This document shows, in pieces, positions 1 to 10,400 of a DNA stretch of 64,000 nucleotides (its first letter is position 1; each line of letters begins with the position of its first letter). A program made the position numbers and the translations under genes. The stretch spans positions 1 to 64,000 of the forward strand of contig NZ_JANXMU010000073.1 in assembly GCF_025354435.1 (NCBI RefSeq). Direction: 5' to 3'. Origin of the DNA: Rhodoferax sp. Its GTDB lineage: Bacteria > Pseudomonadota > Gammaproteobacteria > Burkholderiales > Burkholderiaceae_C. The notes below the pieces were generated by a model, which saw only the letters and a list, made by a program, of their open reading frames with translations, ran no database searches and was not told the origin of the DNA.

Positions 1-1
1 C

Positions 2-148
2 CTGTGGGCGGCAACCCAGACCTATGCGGATTTTGATGTGCAGATGTGCGCCGTGCTGGGGCGCGAACAGCTGACAGACGCCGACCATGCGCGGGCAACG
101 GCGCATGTGGTGGGGTTGGTGCTGCGGGGGTGTGGGCTGGCGGTGTGA
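2..148 (+). CDS. RutR-like TetR-family regulator, C-terminal end (partial)
   Basis: Only the last 48 codons are in the window; the gene begins upstream. The visible protein contains 'WAATQTYADFDVQ' and ends 'VLRGCGLAV'. The first stretch closely resembles the ligand-binding domain of E. coli RutR/YcdC (as I remember it, 'WASTQHYADF'), so this is probably a TetR-family repressor with a TetR_C_3-type C-terminal domain. RutR controls pyrimidine degradation, and a RutR-type operator lies in front of the preT-preA operon near 17.23 kb in this same window, which supports the assignment. The DNA-binding domain is not visible, so the call rests on the effector domain and context. Confidence 0.6.
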   Translation: MWAATQTYADFDVQMCAVLGREQLTDADHARATAHVVGLVLRGCGLAV

Positions 149-289
149 ACTACAGCCGCCAACAAAGTCTTGGCTGGCCCGGACAAACGCTCAAACCGTG
201 GCACGGGCATCAGCACCGCTGCCACATGCCCACGTCAGCATAGGCAGCTCAAGCACCTGTTTTTTCAGGGCAAGCTCTAAAATCGCGCC

Positions 290-1273
290 ATGACCCACAC
301 CACAATAGCCACCCACAGTGGCACTTTCCATGCTGACGACGTTTTTGGCGTTGGCGTTTTGATGGGGGTTTTCCCATCGCACACCCTGCTGCGCACCCGC
401 AACAAAGACCTCATCGCCACCGCCGATTTTGTGGTGGACGTGGGCGGTATCTGGGATGCCGCCACGGGTCGTTTTGACCACCACCAGCGCGGCTTTACCG
501 GGGCACGCCCGGCCCGGCAAGTCGATGGTGATACGGGGCCAACAACCGTACCCGGTGTGGGCTACGCCAGCGCTGGTCTGGTGTGGTCAGCCTTTGGTGC
601 CACCTACGTCGCCGCCTGGGCCAGCACGCATGGCCACACGCTGGACGCACATGCGGTGGCCGACGTGGCGAACTCTCTCGACCATTCCTTGGTGCAGTAC
701 CTCGACATCGTGGACACGGGCCAAGGTGACGTGGCCCCCGGCATCTTCGGCCTGTCAGCCCTCATCGCTCAGATCAACACGCATTGGCTGGAAGAACAGG
801 GGCTGGATCTTGAAGGCAAAGCCAAGCTCCTGGAAACCCGTTTCCGCGAAGCCGTCGCCATCACGCGCAAGTTCCTGGACCACGCCATCAGCAAAAAAGT
901 TGCTCAGATTCGCGCGATGGACATCGTGCGTCAAGCACCGCGCCTGCTGGGGGGGAAACTGCTGCACCTGCGCGAGGGCGGCATGCCTTGGACCCGCGTG
1001 GTGGTGGACGAGATGCCCGAGGTGATGTTCGTGATCTACCCCGATTCGGACGGCAACCAGTACCAGATCAAGACCGTGCCGGTAGAGCCGGGCTCGTTCG
1101 ACACCCGCATGGACCTGCCTGCAAGCTGGGCCGGCCTGCGCGACCAGGAACTGGCGGCGGTGACGGGCGTGGAAGACAGTGTGTTCTGCCACCTGAACCT
1201 GTTCATCGGCGGCGCGCGCAGCTTTGAGGGGGCTTTGAAGTTGGCCGAGTTGGCACTGGCTGAACCGGTGTGA
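290..1273 (+). CDS. MYG1-family (UPF0160) metal-dependent hydrolase
   Basis: A 327-residue protein. The N-terminus 'THSGTFHADDVFGVGVL' gives the family's H-x-D-D metal motif. 'GRFDHHQRGF' near residue 63 gives the DHH motif, and 'NSLDHSLVQYLDIVDTG' adds further acidic and histidine ligands. This is the pattern of MYG1/GAMM1 proteins, which are related to DHH phosphoesterases; the eukaryotic member is reported as a 3'-5' RNA exonuclease, and the bacterial role is not established. The length is normal for the family. The start ATG has no strong ribosome binding site. The gene converges with katG and shares a hairpin terminator with it. Confidence 0.85.
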   Translation: MTHTTIATHSGTFHADDVFGVGVLMGVFPSHTLLRTRNKDLIATADFVVDVGGIWDAATGRFDHHQRGFTGARPARQVDGDTGPTTVPGVGYASAGLVWSAFGATYVAAWASTHGHTLDAHAVADVANSLDHSLVQYLDIVDTGQGDVAPGIFGLSALIAQINTHWLEEQGLDLEGKAKLLETRFREAVAITRKFLDHAISKKVAQIRAMDIVRQAPRLLGGKLLHLREGGMPWTRVVVDEMPEVMFVIYPDSDGNQYQIKTVPVEPGSFDTRMDLPASWAGLRDQELAAVTGVEDSVFCHLNLFIGGARSFEGALKLAELALAEPV

Positions 1274-1296
1274 GGACAGTCGCAATCTAAATCTGA

Positions 1297-1327
1297 ATGG
1301 ACTCGGGCCACCAGTGCCCGAGTCCAT
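1297..1327. terminator. Bidirectional hairpin between MYG1 gene and katG
   Basis: A perfect 12-bp inverted repeat (ATGGACTCGGGC / GCCCGAGTCCAT) with a 7-nt loop fills the short gap between two convergent genes. There is no clean T-run on either side, only a T-rich flank on the minus strand. Position and stem strength make a shared transcription terminator the likely role. Confidence 0.6.
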
Positions 1328-1332
1328 GCAAG

Positions 1333-3555
<2,223 letters not shown>

Positions 3556-3638
3556 TCATGGTAAGTAATTACTATGAAAATTAAAACTTAATAAAATTTA
3601 TGTATCGAATAGGAATTTTCAAAGAGGCCGTAGGTTAG

Positions 3639-3704
3639 CGGTGCATCAACGTGGCAAGCTTGGCAAATCTGGGGGAGGACATTGACGGCGACGTAGCGCT
3701 GTGA
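3639..3704 (+). pseudogene. Remnant of a PrlF-type antitoxin (C-terminal end)
   Basis: A short open stretch reads '...ANLGEDIDGDVAL' and ends with a TGA that overlaps a GTG start (GTGA) of the YhaV-like frame. PrlF/YhaV modules often have this overlap, and PrlF-family proteins end in an acidic valine/aspartate-rich tail like this one. An in-frame TAG sits just upstream at 3636, and no start codon or AbrB-fold sequence is recognisable. The antitoxin is therefore gone except for its tail. The assignment is by overlap and character of the tail only. Confidence 0.4.
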
Positions 3705-4060
3705 TTCAGCGCTACGGTTGGAACTTGCTGTTCCACGACTGTTTGATTGAGTAACTCCAAAAATTGCAAGCCGCAGCGCAACGCGCCCAACAAGCCCAAG
3801 ACCCGGCAGGGTTTGCATCAAACGCCAACGTCAAGCTATTTAATGCTTTGTCGCAGCTGATGCTGGAGACCGTGCCCAGCGACCCCAACCGCGAAGAGTA
3901 CCGCCAGGGCAACACCATGGGCCCCGCATTCCGGCACTGGCGGCGCGCCAAGATTGGGCGACGGTTTCGCTTGTTCTTCCGGTTTGACTCCAAAACCAGG
4001 ATCATCATCTTCGCCTGGGTGAACGACGAGAACACCTTGTACCAAATAAAGAGCTACTGA
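3701..4060 (+). pseudogene. yhaV: Broken YhaV-family toxin (RNase), nonsense codon and lost C-terminus
   Basis: From the GTG at 3701 the frame reads 'VIQRYGWNLLFHDCLIE', then a TAA at 3752-3754, then 'LQKLQAAAQRAQQ' in the same frame. The stop stands where I would expect Gln (CAA changed to TAA). Downstream, 'GPAFRHWRRAKIGRRFRLF' and 'IFAWVNDENTL' are the core motifs of YhaV, a RelE-fold ribosome-dependent or ribosome-associated RNase toxin. The family C-terminus (about 30 residues after 'NDENTL') is replaced by 'YQIKSY' and a stop. A translation from the TTG at 3764 could give a 98-residue N-truncated product. With its antitoxin also degraded, the module is very probably dead. Confidence 0.75.
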
Positions 4061-4118
4061 CGCCCACCCCACCAGCACAAGCGCTCATCCACTTAAACCC
4101 AGCAATTCAAGTCCCGGC

Positions 4119-4236
4119 CCTTGCAAGGAATGAAGATCATCCCGCTCGGTGCCAACTTGGCCATGTACACCGCATCATGCCCCGTCCTTGACACCGCTGG
4201 CCTGTTGCTGTAGCCCAGCTTCGCCGCAGCCCGCGC
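4119..4236 (-). pseudogene. Duplicated internal fragment of the carbamoyl-beta-alanine amidohydrolase gene
   Basis: About 118 bases match 11817-11938, inside the amidohydrolase gene, in the same orientation with roughly ten differences by eye. On the minus strand it still reads 'HDAVYMAKLAPSGMIFIPCK', identical to the intact gene over that stretch, but the flanking sequence is unrelated. It is embedded in a chimeric 70-codon open frame (4305 down to 4093) that has no sign of being a gene. The two copies bracket the accessory island as direct repeats. Confidence 0.85.
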
Positions 4237-4285
4237 TGAAACGTGCTTGCCATTGGAAGCTGGACTGCCATTTTTAGAAATTAAA

Positions 4286-4303
4286 GGTAACTTATGTGTT
4301 ACC
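4286..4303. promoter_or_regulatory. Palindromic operator candidate for the higBA-like module
   Basis: GGTAAC-TTATGT-GTTACC is a perfect 6-6-6 palindrome that ends 7 bases before the toxin start codon. Toxin-antitoxin operons of this type are usually autorepressed by the antitoxin binding a short palindrome over the promoter, so this is the natural operator candidate. Confidence 0.55.
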
Positions 4304-4310
4304 ATAATTC

Positions 4311-4661
4311 ATGGCCTTTAAAGTCGAAGAATATGTTTGCGCGGACAAATCAAATCCCTACAAGTCCTGGTTTGATAGCTTACCGGCGCAGGCTGCCGCC
4401 AAGGTCACGGTGGCCAAACTTCGGATGGAGCTTGGCAATACCTCAAACGTCAAGTGGTTTGAGGGCATGGGTGAATATGTGATCGACTGGGGACCTGGAT
4501 ACCGGATTTATTTGGTTAAAGACGGTGACAGTTTGATCGTGCTGTTTGGCGGCGGCACCAAGAGAGGTCAACAGCGTGACATCGACAAAGCCAAAGCGTT
4601 ATTGGCCGAATACAAGGCACGCAAAAAGGCGATAGCTCAATCGCGTCCAGCAAAAATCTGA
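4311..4661 (+). CDS. HigB-like toxin of a type II toxin-antitoxin system (RelE superfamily)
   Basis: A 116-residue protein of the Gp49/HigB-like 'addiction module killer' type (PF05973). Recognisable family features are 'WFDSLPAQAAAKVTVAKLRM' near the N-terminus, 'WGPGYRIYLVKDGDSLIVLF' with the GxGYRI(Y/F) core, then 'GGGTKRGQQRDIDKAKALL' with the lysine/arginine-rich helix. Such proteins cleave mRNA on the ribosome. It lies first in a toxin-antitoxin order, nine bases ahead of the antitoxin. A perfect palindrome sits immediately upstream. It seems intact and full-length, in contrast to the broken YhaV module beside it. Confidence 0.88.
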   Translation: MAFKVEEYVCADKSNPYKSWFDSLPAQAAAKVTVAKLRMELGNTSNVKWFEGMGEYVIDWGPGYRIYLVKDGDSLIVLFGGGTKRGQQRDIDKAKALLAEYKARKKAIAQSRPAKI

Positions 4662-4670
4662 GGTAAGCCC

Positions 4671-4991
4671 ATGGCACTGACCAGAAATTTCAAAGAAACT
4701 GTTCTTCAGCGTGTTCAGAGCGACTCCGCATTTGCACAAGCACTGCTGGATGAGGCTGCAACCTTGTTCCTCAATGGCGAACCTGAAACCGCACGCCTGA
4801 TTCTGCGTGACCTGGTAAATGCGACCATCGGCTTTGAACAATTGGCGGCATTGACGGCAAAACCGAGCAAGAGCTTGCACCGCATGCTGTCCCCTACCGG
4901 CAACCCGAGCATGGACAATTTGGCGGCAATATTCAGGGCCGTTCGTGAGCGACTGCAGGTCAGTTTGCAGGCGCATTCGGTAGCGTGTTAG
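4671..4991 (+). CDS. HigA-like helix-turn-helix antitoxin
   Basis: A 106-residue partner of the upstream toxin. The first half is helical ('AFAQALLDEAATLFLNGEPE'). The second half, from 'TIGFEQLAALTAKPSKSLHR' to 'NPSMDNLAAIFRAVRERL', is a Cro/C1-type helix-turn-helix, as in the putative addiction module antidote family. A GAGG lies nine bases before the ATG. The protein should bind and neutralise the toxin and repress the operon through the palindrome at 4286. Gene order (toxin first) agrees with HigBA-type modules. Confidence 0.85.
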   Translation: MALTRNFKETVLQRVQSDSAFAQALLDEAATLFLNGEPETARLILRDLVNATIGFEQLAALTAKPSKSLHRMLSPTGNPSMDNLAAIFRAVRERLQVSLQAHSVAC

Positions 4992-5045
4992 CGGGGGTCT
5001 GAACGCATGAACTCTCAGTGCGAGTGTTCTCCGTGTTTGTAATCG

Positions 5046-5699
5046 TCAGCTTTGCGGCGCGTCACCGGCCATGGCGCTCAACACCAGCGCAGCCATCGTC
5101 AGGGACGCATCGCTGGGGTTCGACTGCAATCCCGCGACCGTGCCGCGACGGTCCTGCAAATCCTCGTCCTGGCTGGCCTTCAGCTTGCCCTCCAGGCGGT
5201 CAATCGGAATTTCAATGCCGACAATCCCACGCACCATTCTTTCAATGTAGTCGACGGGTGCATCGCCTACGCGCCAAGGCGAGGTCTGCCGCGCCTCCTG
5301 GCTGTCCGTCAGCCGGTGCAGCATGCCCAGCAACCAGTCCCGGTCTTCCATCACACGCGCCGTGCCGTGCGCATGGGCGACGACGTAGTTCCAGGTGGGC
5401 ACGACCTGACCATGCTCCGCCTTGCCGGGGTACCAGCCCGGGCTGATGTACGACTGCGTGCCCTGGAACATCACCACGGACGGCGTGCCGGAGCCAAGCT
5501 GGCGCCAGACTGTATTGGCACGCGCCACATGCCCCATCAGCGTGCCGTGGGGGCCGCGCGTGCGGTCCAGGAAGAACGGAATGTGGTTGGCCACCAGCCC
5601 CTCGTGCGCATGGCAAACCCAGGCACCCAGCGGATGGGATTCGACCAGCGAGAAGATGGCTTCGCAGTCAGTGAGCTGATGATGCTTTGAGACGTACAT
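5046..5699 (-). CDS. PaiB-family FMN-binding negative transcriptional regulator
   Basis: About 217 residues from the ATG at 5699, giving an N-terminus MYVSKHHQL that matches the family's usual MY-x-x-x-H(F) opening; a TTG 27 bases further upstream is possible but has no better ribosome site. 'VANHIPFFLDRTRGPHGTLM', 'HVARANTVW' and 'GTQSYISPGWYPGK' are characteristic of the split-barrel flavin-binding PaiB family. The Bacillus member represses sporulation and protease genes. 'PTWNYVVAHAHGTARV' is also typical. It faces away from the radical SAM gene and ends close to the antitoxin gene. Confidence 0.9.
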   Translation of the reverse strand: MYVSKHHQLTDCEAIFSLVESHPLGAWVCHAHEGLVANHIPFFLDRTRGPHGTLMGHVARANTVWRQLGSGTPSVVMFQGTQSYISPGWYPGKAEHGQVVPTWNYVVAHAHGTARVMEDRDWLLGMLHRLTDSQEARQTSPWRVGDAPVDYIERMVRGIVGIEIPIDRLEGKLKASQDEDLQDRRGTVAGLQSNPSDASLTMAALVLSAMAGDAPQS

Positions 5700-6089
5700 G
5701 TGTGCTTTGATGTGGTTGAAGTTCAAGCAGGCTGCTCTGCATCACTCCGTCACACAGGCCCGCAACCAGGCCAGCCAGGGCTTCGCCGGGGATGGCGGTA
5801 GCCGTGATCAGTGGCGGCAGGAGTGACGGCATGGGGTGGGATTTTCGCTTGCGAGAGGAGGAAGGGCGTACTGAACCAGAGGAGATGGTTGCAGAGGCGC
5901 TTTGAATGACGGGTATGCACAGAATGCAGCCACTCGGCGTTAGAGACACAACAGCCGCTATAGCTAAGAAAGCTGAGGTCGCGATCCCGTACCGATCCGG
6001 GCCCGGCTCGGGCGCTGCATTCGATAGCACGATGCAGATCACCGCGGACGAGTTCTCGGTGAGCAAACTGCGTTCGGTGACAATGCCTT
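5700..6089. other. 390-bp gap without a recognisable gene
   Basis: Open frames exist on both strands but none has a recognisable domain, ribosome site or protein-like composition. The stretch should contain the promoters of the PaiB-like gene (leftward) and of the radical SAM cassette (rightward); I could not place either. A GC-rich palindrome CCGGGCCCGG lies around 5996-6005. Confidence 0.4.
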
Positions 6090-7006
6090 ATGAAGTCCAG
6101 AATCGGCCCAAACGGGGTACATCTTTTCGATCGCCTTTCAGGTTTGAATGTCCTGCTAGACGAGTCGCGCCCGAACGAGGCGGCTTGGTCGACGTCCCCC
6201 CGACAGGTATCAATTGCACTCACCAATGTTTGCGACCTTCACTGCGCGTACTGCTACGCTCCGAAGCACAAGGCGTCGCTGCATACTGACCAGGTGCTCG
6301 GCTGGTTGAAGGAGTTGGATACTGAGGGGTGCCTCGGTATCGGATTGGCGGCGGCGAACCCACGCTGCATCCTGACTTCGTCGACATTTGCAAGCGGGTT
6401 GCTGCGGAGACTCGGCTCGCTGTCACCTTCACGACCCATGGCCATCGCCTGACGCCACAGCTTGCTAAGCGCCTCAAGGGCTCGGTCCACTTCGCGCGCA
6501 TCAGCGTTGACGGAGTCGGTCGCACCTATGAGGAACAACGCGGGAGGCGGTTCGACAGCCTGCTCAGAGGCGTCGAAGCGATTGCCTCCGTGTCCCCCTT
6601 TGGGATCAACGTGGTGGTCAACGAGCGCACGGTCGTGGAGCTTGACGCGTCGGCCGAGCTCGCGCAAGAAATCGGAGCTAGCGAACTACTGTTGCTCCCC
6701 CAGCAGGCAACGGGTAAGGTCGCAGGCCTTGACAGTGTGGTCGGCCAGGCACTTCAGCAGTGGGTCTGCAACTACAAAGGCAAGGTTCGTCTTGCGGTCA
6801 GCGAGGCGGGTGCGTCAGGGCTGCCGACCTGTGATCCACTACCCGATGAGCAAGGCCTTCAGGCCTACGCTCACATAGATGCGTCCGGCATGCTGCGCGC
6901 GAGCTCGTACGCGCCTGTAGGCGCACAGATTGGAGACACCGGCGTACTGTCGGCGCTCCGGAGACTCAAGAACACCTTCGAGATCAAACGGGAGACACAA
7001 ACATGA
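6090..7006 (+). pseudogene. Radical SAM enzyme, frameshifted within the SAM-binding core
   Basis: Starting at ATG 6090, 'ALTNVCDLHCAYCYAPKHK' carries the CxxxCxxC iron-sulfur motif (Cys48, Cys52, Cys55). After 'EGCLGIG' the frame must shift by one base to continue as 'GGGEPTLHPDFVDICKRVA', the GGE SAM-binding motif, then 'TFTTHGHRLTPQLAKRL' and the rest of the barrel to 'FEIKRETQT'. One missing T near 6345 (reading GIGFGGGEP) restores a roughly 305-residue protein. No SPASM-type extra cysteine cluster is clear in the C-terminal part. The stop overlaps the next start (ATGA), so the two genes are translationally coupled. As written the enzyme cannot be made intact; a true mutation or a base-calling error would look the same. 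Confidence 0.85.
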
Positions 7007-7410
7007 AGATTTGGAATGGATACGGATCTGAGCACTCGATGAACTTGGTTCTCATCGGGAAATTCCAGCGAGCCCAAGACGCAGAGAAGGTCGAGAGGGA
7101 CATCGGCAAGCTCAGCGCTCAGGCATCGAAGGATGACAGCCACACCATCGCCTTCGATGGACCAGCGGACCAGAGGTTTTCCGATGAGATGCTCTCACTG
7201 CTTGGCAAATTGAATCTCAACACGCTGGGGCCGGCTGATCTCAGCCAACTGGTGTCTGACCATCACCTCGAGCGGAAAGACGATCGAATCACGGTCACGA
7301 CCGACGAGGCCGAGGTGTCCGCATTCGTGAAGCTCTTCATCGAGGCAGGTGCGAAGGTCGAAATCTTCTCGGCGCACGACTACCCGTCCGATTCCCCTGA
7401 CGCCAGCTGA
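7003..7410 (+). CDS. Small protein of unknown function in the radical SAM/STAND cassette (possibly DUF6375)
   Basis: A 135-residue soluble protein beginning 'MKIWNGYGSEHSMNLVLIGK'. From memory this opening resembles the DUF6375 family, but I cannot confirm it. It has no signal peptide, membrane segment or metal-binding cysteines. The pattern 'MNLVLIGKFQRAQDAEKVER' followed by a strand-helix alternation suggests a small alpha/beta, ferredoxin-like fold; the tail 'AFVKLFIEAGAKVEIFSAHD' fits that too. It overlaps the radical SAM gene by four bases and precedes the STAND gene by 14 bases, so it is the middle member of one operon. It could be a substrate, partner or immunity factor. Confidence 0.6.
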   Translation: MKIWNGYGSEHSMNLVLIGKFQRAQDAEKVERDIGKLSAQASKDDSHTIAFDGPADQRFSDEMLSLLGKLNLNTLGPADLSQLVSDHHLERKDDRITVTTDEAEVSAFVKLFIEAGAKVEIFSAHDYPSDSPDAS

Positions 7411-7424
7411 CAGAAGGAACGCGC

Positions 7425-10400
7425 ATGCCTGAAGTCAATTGGGACGTGTTCGGCGACCTGCCTGGCGCAGCGGATGAGAACTTCGAGAAGCTTTGCCGCT
7501 CGCTGGTACGGCGCCACTATGGTCAGTTCGGCCGCTTCAAGCAGCTGGCAAACCAGCCAGGGGTGGAGTTCCACTTGGAGCTCACCGAGAAGTGCGATCT
7601 CGGCGCACCGCCGCGCTGGGTGGGTTGGCAATGTAAGTGGTATGACCTGTCGAAAGGACAAGAGTTGGGGGCCGCGCGCCGCAATAAGATCATCGAGGGG
7701 ATGGAGAAGACGCGCAAGCACGTTCCCGGTGTTACCGATTGGAAGCTTTGGACGCGCCACACCCTGACCAAGGGAGACCAAACGTGGTTCTTCGACCTCG
7801 AGAAGAGCCAGTTTCCCGAGTTGAAGTTGGAGCTGCTGACGGCAGCGGACATCGAAGACCTTCTGGTGGGGCCGGGGGCCCTTCTACGAGAGACCTACTT
7901 CGGCGAGCTCGTTCTGACGCCTGAGGTACTTGCTGAACAGTACAAGCTTGCCGCGGCGCCGTTCAAGCGGCGATATCAGGAGGATGTTCACGTCGTCGTT
8001 GGCGCAGAGAAGAAGGTGCTCAAGCGCCTGGGAGGCCAGAGCGCTTGGGGATCGTTGGAGACGCTCGCGAATGGCATCAAGAAGAATTCCACCGCCGTTG
8101 CCTCGCTGACCGGGCAGGTCAAAACGGAGATCAAGACTGAAGTCGATTTGCTCCTGACTCGAGCCATCGGGTTGGCTGACCTGCTTGGCGACCTACACGC
8201 GGCGCTCGGCAAGGGCGACTTCGAGGCTGTGCGCGAGCTCCTGGCGACAAATCCTCCGCAGCCGGTGCGCTACGACAGGTTGCTCTCGAAGCTGCGTGGG
8301 GCTCGGTCAGACGGAGCGCCACTGACCGCGAATTTGGTTGCGGACATGCACGCGATGGCGTCGGAATTGCGCAATCTCGAGCGATCAATCGGTGTTCGAG
8401 CCGTTGCGGTGCTTGCGGCTGCGGGGGAAGGCAAGTCCGAGCTCGCTGTCAAGGTGACGCAGCCGGACGGAGATTTCCCTGGTGGCGTCCTGTTGCTGGG
8501 AAAGAACCTTCATGCAGGCCAGGGCCTCGACGACCTCGTGTCTGCTTTCAAGATTACTGGCAATCCGGCTGAGAGCTTCGACCGCCTGGTTGAGGCCGTA
8601 GATGCGGCGGGTCAGCGTGCGGGCAAGCGCATCCCGATTGTCATTGACGGACTGAACGAGGCGGAAGATCCGAGGAACTGGAGGGATGAGCTCTCCCGAG
8701 CGGAAGAGTTTCTGAAGGCCTTTCCGTACGTCCTGCTGGTGGTTACGCTGCGCAATGAATTCGCGCCAATGTGTCTGCCGGAGGAGTTCCCCCAGGTCGA
8801 ACACAACGGATTTCAGGAAGACCCGCAGAAGGCGGTCGACAAGTACTTCGCGTACTACAAGATCGACGGCACTGACGCGGACTTGCCAATTGAGTTCCTG
8901 CAGCACCCGTTGACGTTGAGGATCTTCTGCGAGGTGGCGAACCCTTGTCGCCAGCACGTTGTCGGGGTGGAGGCGCTACCTAGCTCGCTTGCGAGCCTGT
9001 TTGAGGAGCATTTCAAGAAGGTCGCTGAGCTGTCGCCAGCGGCGCATCGCGTCTATCCGAATGAGGTTGAAGACGCGCTATTGACGATTGCTGGCATCCT
9101 TTGGGACGGGAACGCGAGGAGCGTGGAGTTCCAAGCCGCACGCACGGCAGTTGGAGACATTGGCCGTTGGAACGACAGCCTCATCCGCGCGTTGGAGTCC
9201 GAAGGCGTCCTCGTTCGAACGACGTCCGAAGAGGGTGGTCAAGGAATCGCGTTCTCGTATGACTTGATGGCCGGACATCTGATGGCACGTCATCTGCTTG
9301 CCAACCCGTTACTGGCGCAATGGCTGCAGAGCGATGTGGGACGCGCGCAGTTCCAATTCCGCGAGACCGGATCGCATACCTTTGCCGATGACGTGTTCCG
9401 TGCTCTAGTTGGCCTGTACCCGCGTCGTCCGGGCCGGCGCCAGCTCTGGCAGAACTTTTCCGACGAGAGTCTCGTCCTCAAGGCGTTGTTGATGACGGCG
9501 CAGTCAGACCCCAGGCATATCGGGCGGGAGACAGTGGAGCGCTTCGCGAGGGCGATGCAGGAGTCGAAGCAGTTCGCTCGGCTTGCCTTCCAGCGACTTC
9601 GGACCACCAGGGCAGCGCGAGCGCATCCGTTCGACATGGACTTTCTGCACGGTGTGCTGGCGGCCATGTCCAATACTCAGCGCGATCTTGTCTGGTCGGA
9701 GTGGGTTCGTGAGACGGCCCAGGAAGTTGAAGCTGACTTCAAATTCCTGTCCGCCAGGTGGAAGTCGGGTGTCTTGGACGAGCGGGAGATTCGGCGAGCG
9801 CGCTGGATAATGTGGACACTAACGTCGACGTCGAGAGGCTTGCGGGACGTGGCCACCAAGACCCTGTACGAATTCGCTGTGAAACGGCCTGCGGAGTTTT
9901 TTAGGCTGGCTGTCGAGTCAATTGCCGTTTTAGACCCATACGTCCCCGAGCGGATGTTCGCCGCGGCCTATGGTGCAGCGCTGACCACTTGGTCGGATAT
10001 CAATGCTGTGGAGATGCGTGAGGCATTGACTAGAGTCGCTCGCGAAATTTATCAAGCGATGTTCGCGCCTGACGCGACGCACCCTACTTGGCATGCTCTA
10101 TATCAGCAGTACTGCTTGGGAACCATTGCCATCGCGAGGCTAGTTGATCCTGCCTGTGTGTCTGAGGACAAGGCAGCTCATCTCCTTCCACCGTTTAGCC
10201 ATCTGCTCAATCCCTTTGAGAACATGCCGCACTATGACCTCGCGGTAATCGAACGCGCGAAGCGCGCGGCGATTCGAATGGACTTCGGCAACTACACTAT
10301 GGGGAGACTGATTCCAGGGCGGTCGAATTACGATTACGGCAACCCAGAATATCAGCGGGTGCTGCCGGCAATGGTTTCGCGAATGTTGGTGCTTGGCTAC

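Noticed and set aside
3560-3620. Possible OxyR site upstream of katG
   Set aside because: The ATAG-N7-CTAT series could not be matched convincingly; only a 10-bp palindrome is clear.
4093-4305. A 70-codon minus-strand frame with an amidohydrolase-like middle
   Set aside because: It is a chimera of the duplicated gene fragment and unrelated flanks, and overlaps the higBA operator.
5668-6066. A 132-codon minus-strand frame between PaiB and the radical SAM gene
   Set aside because: It overlaps the PaiB start region and reads like chance sequence ('LITATAIPGEALAGLVAGL'); I could not assign it to a family.
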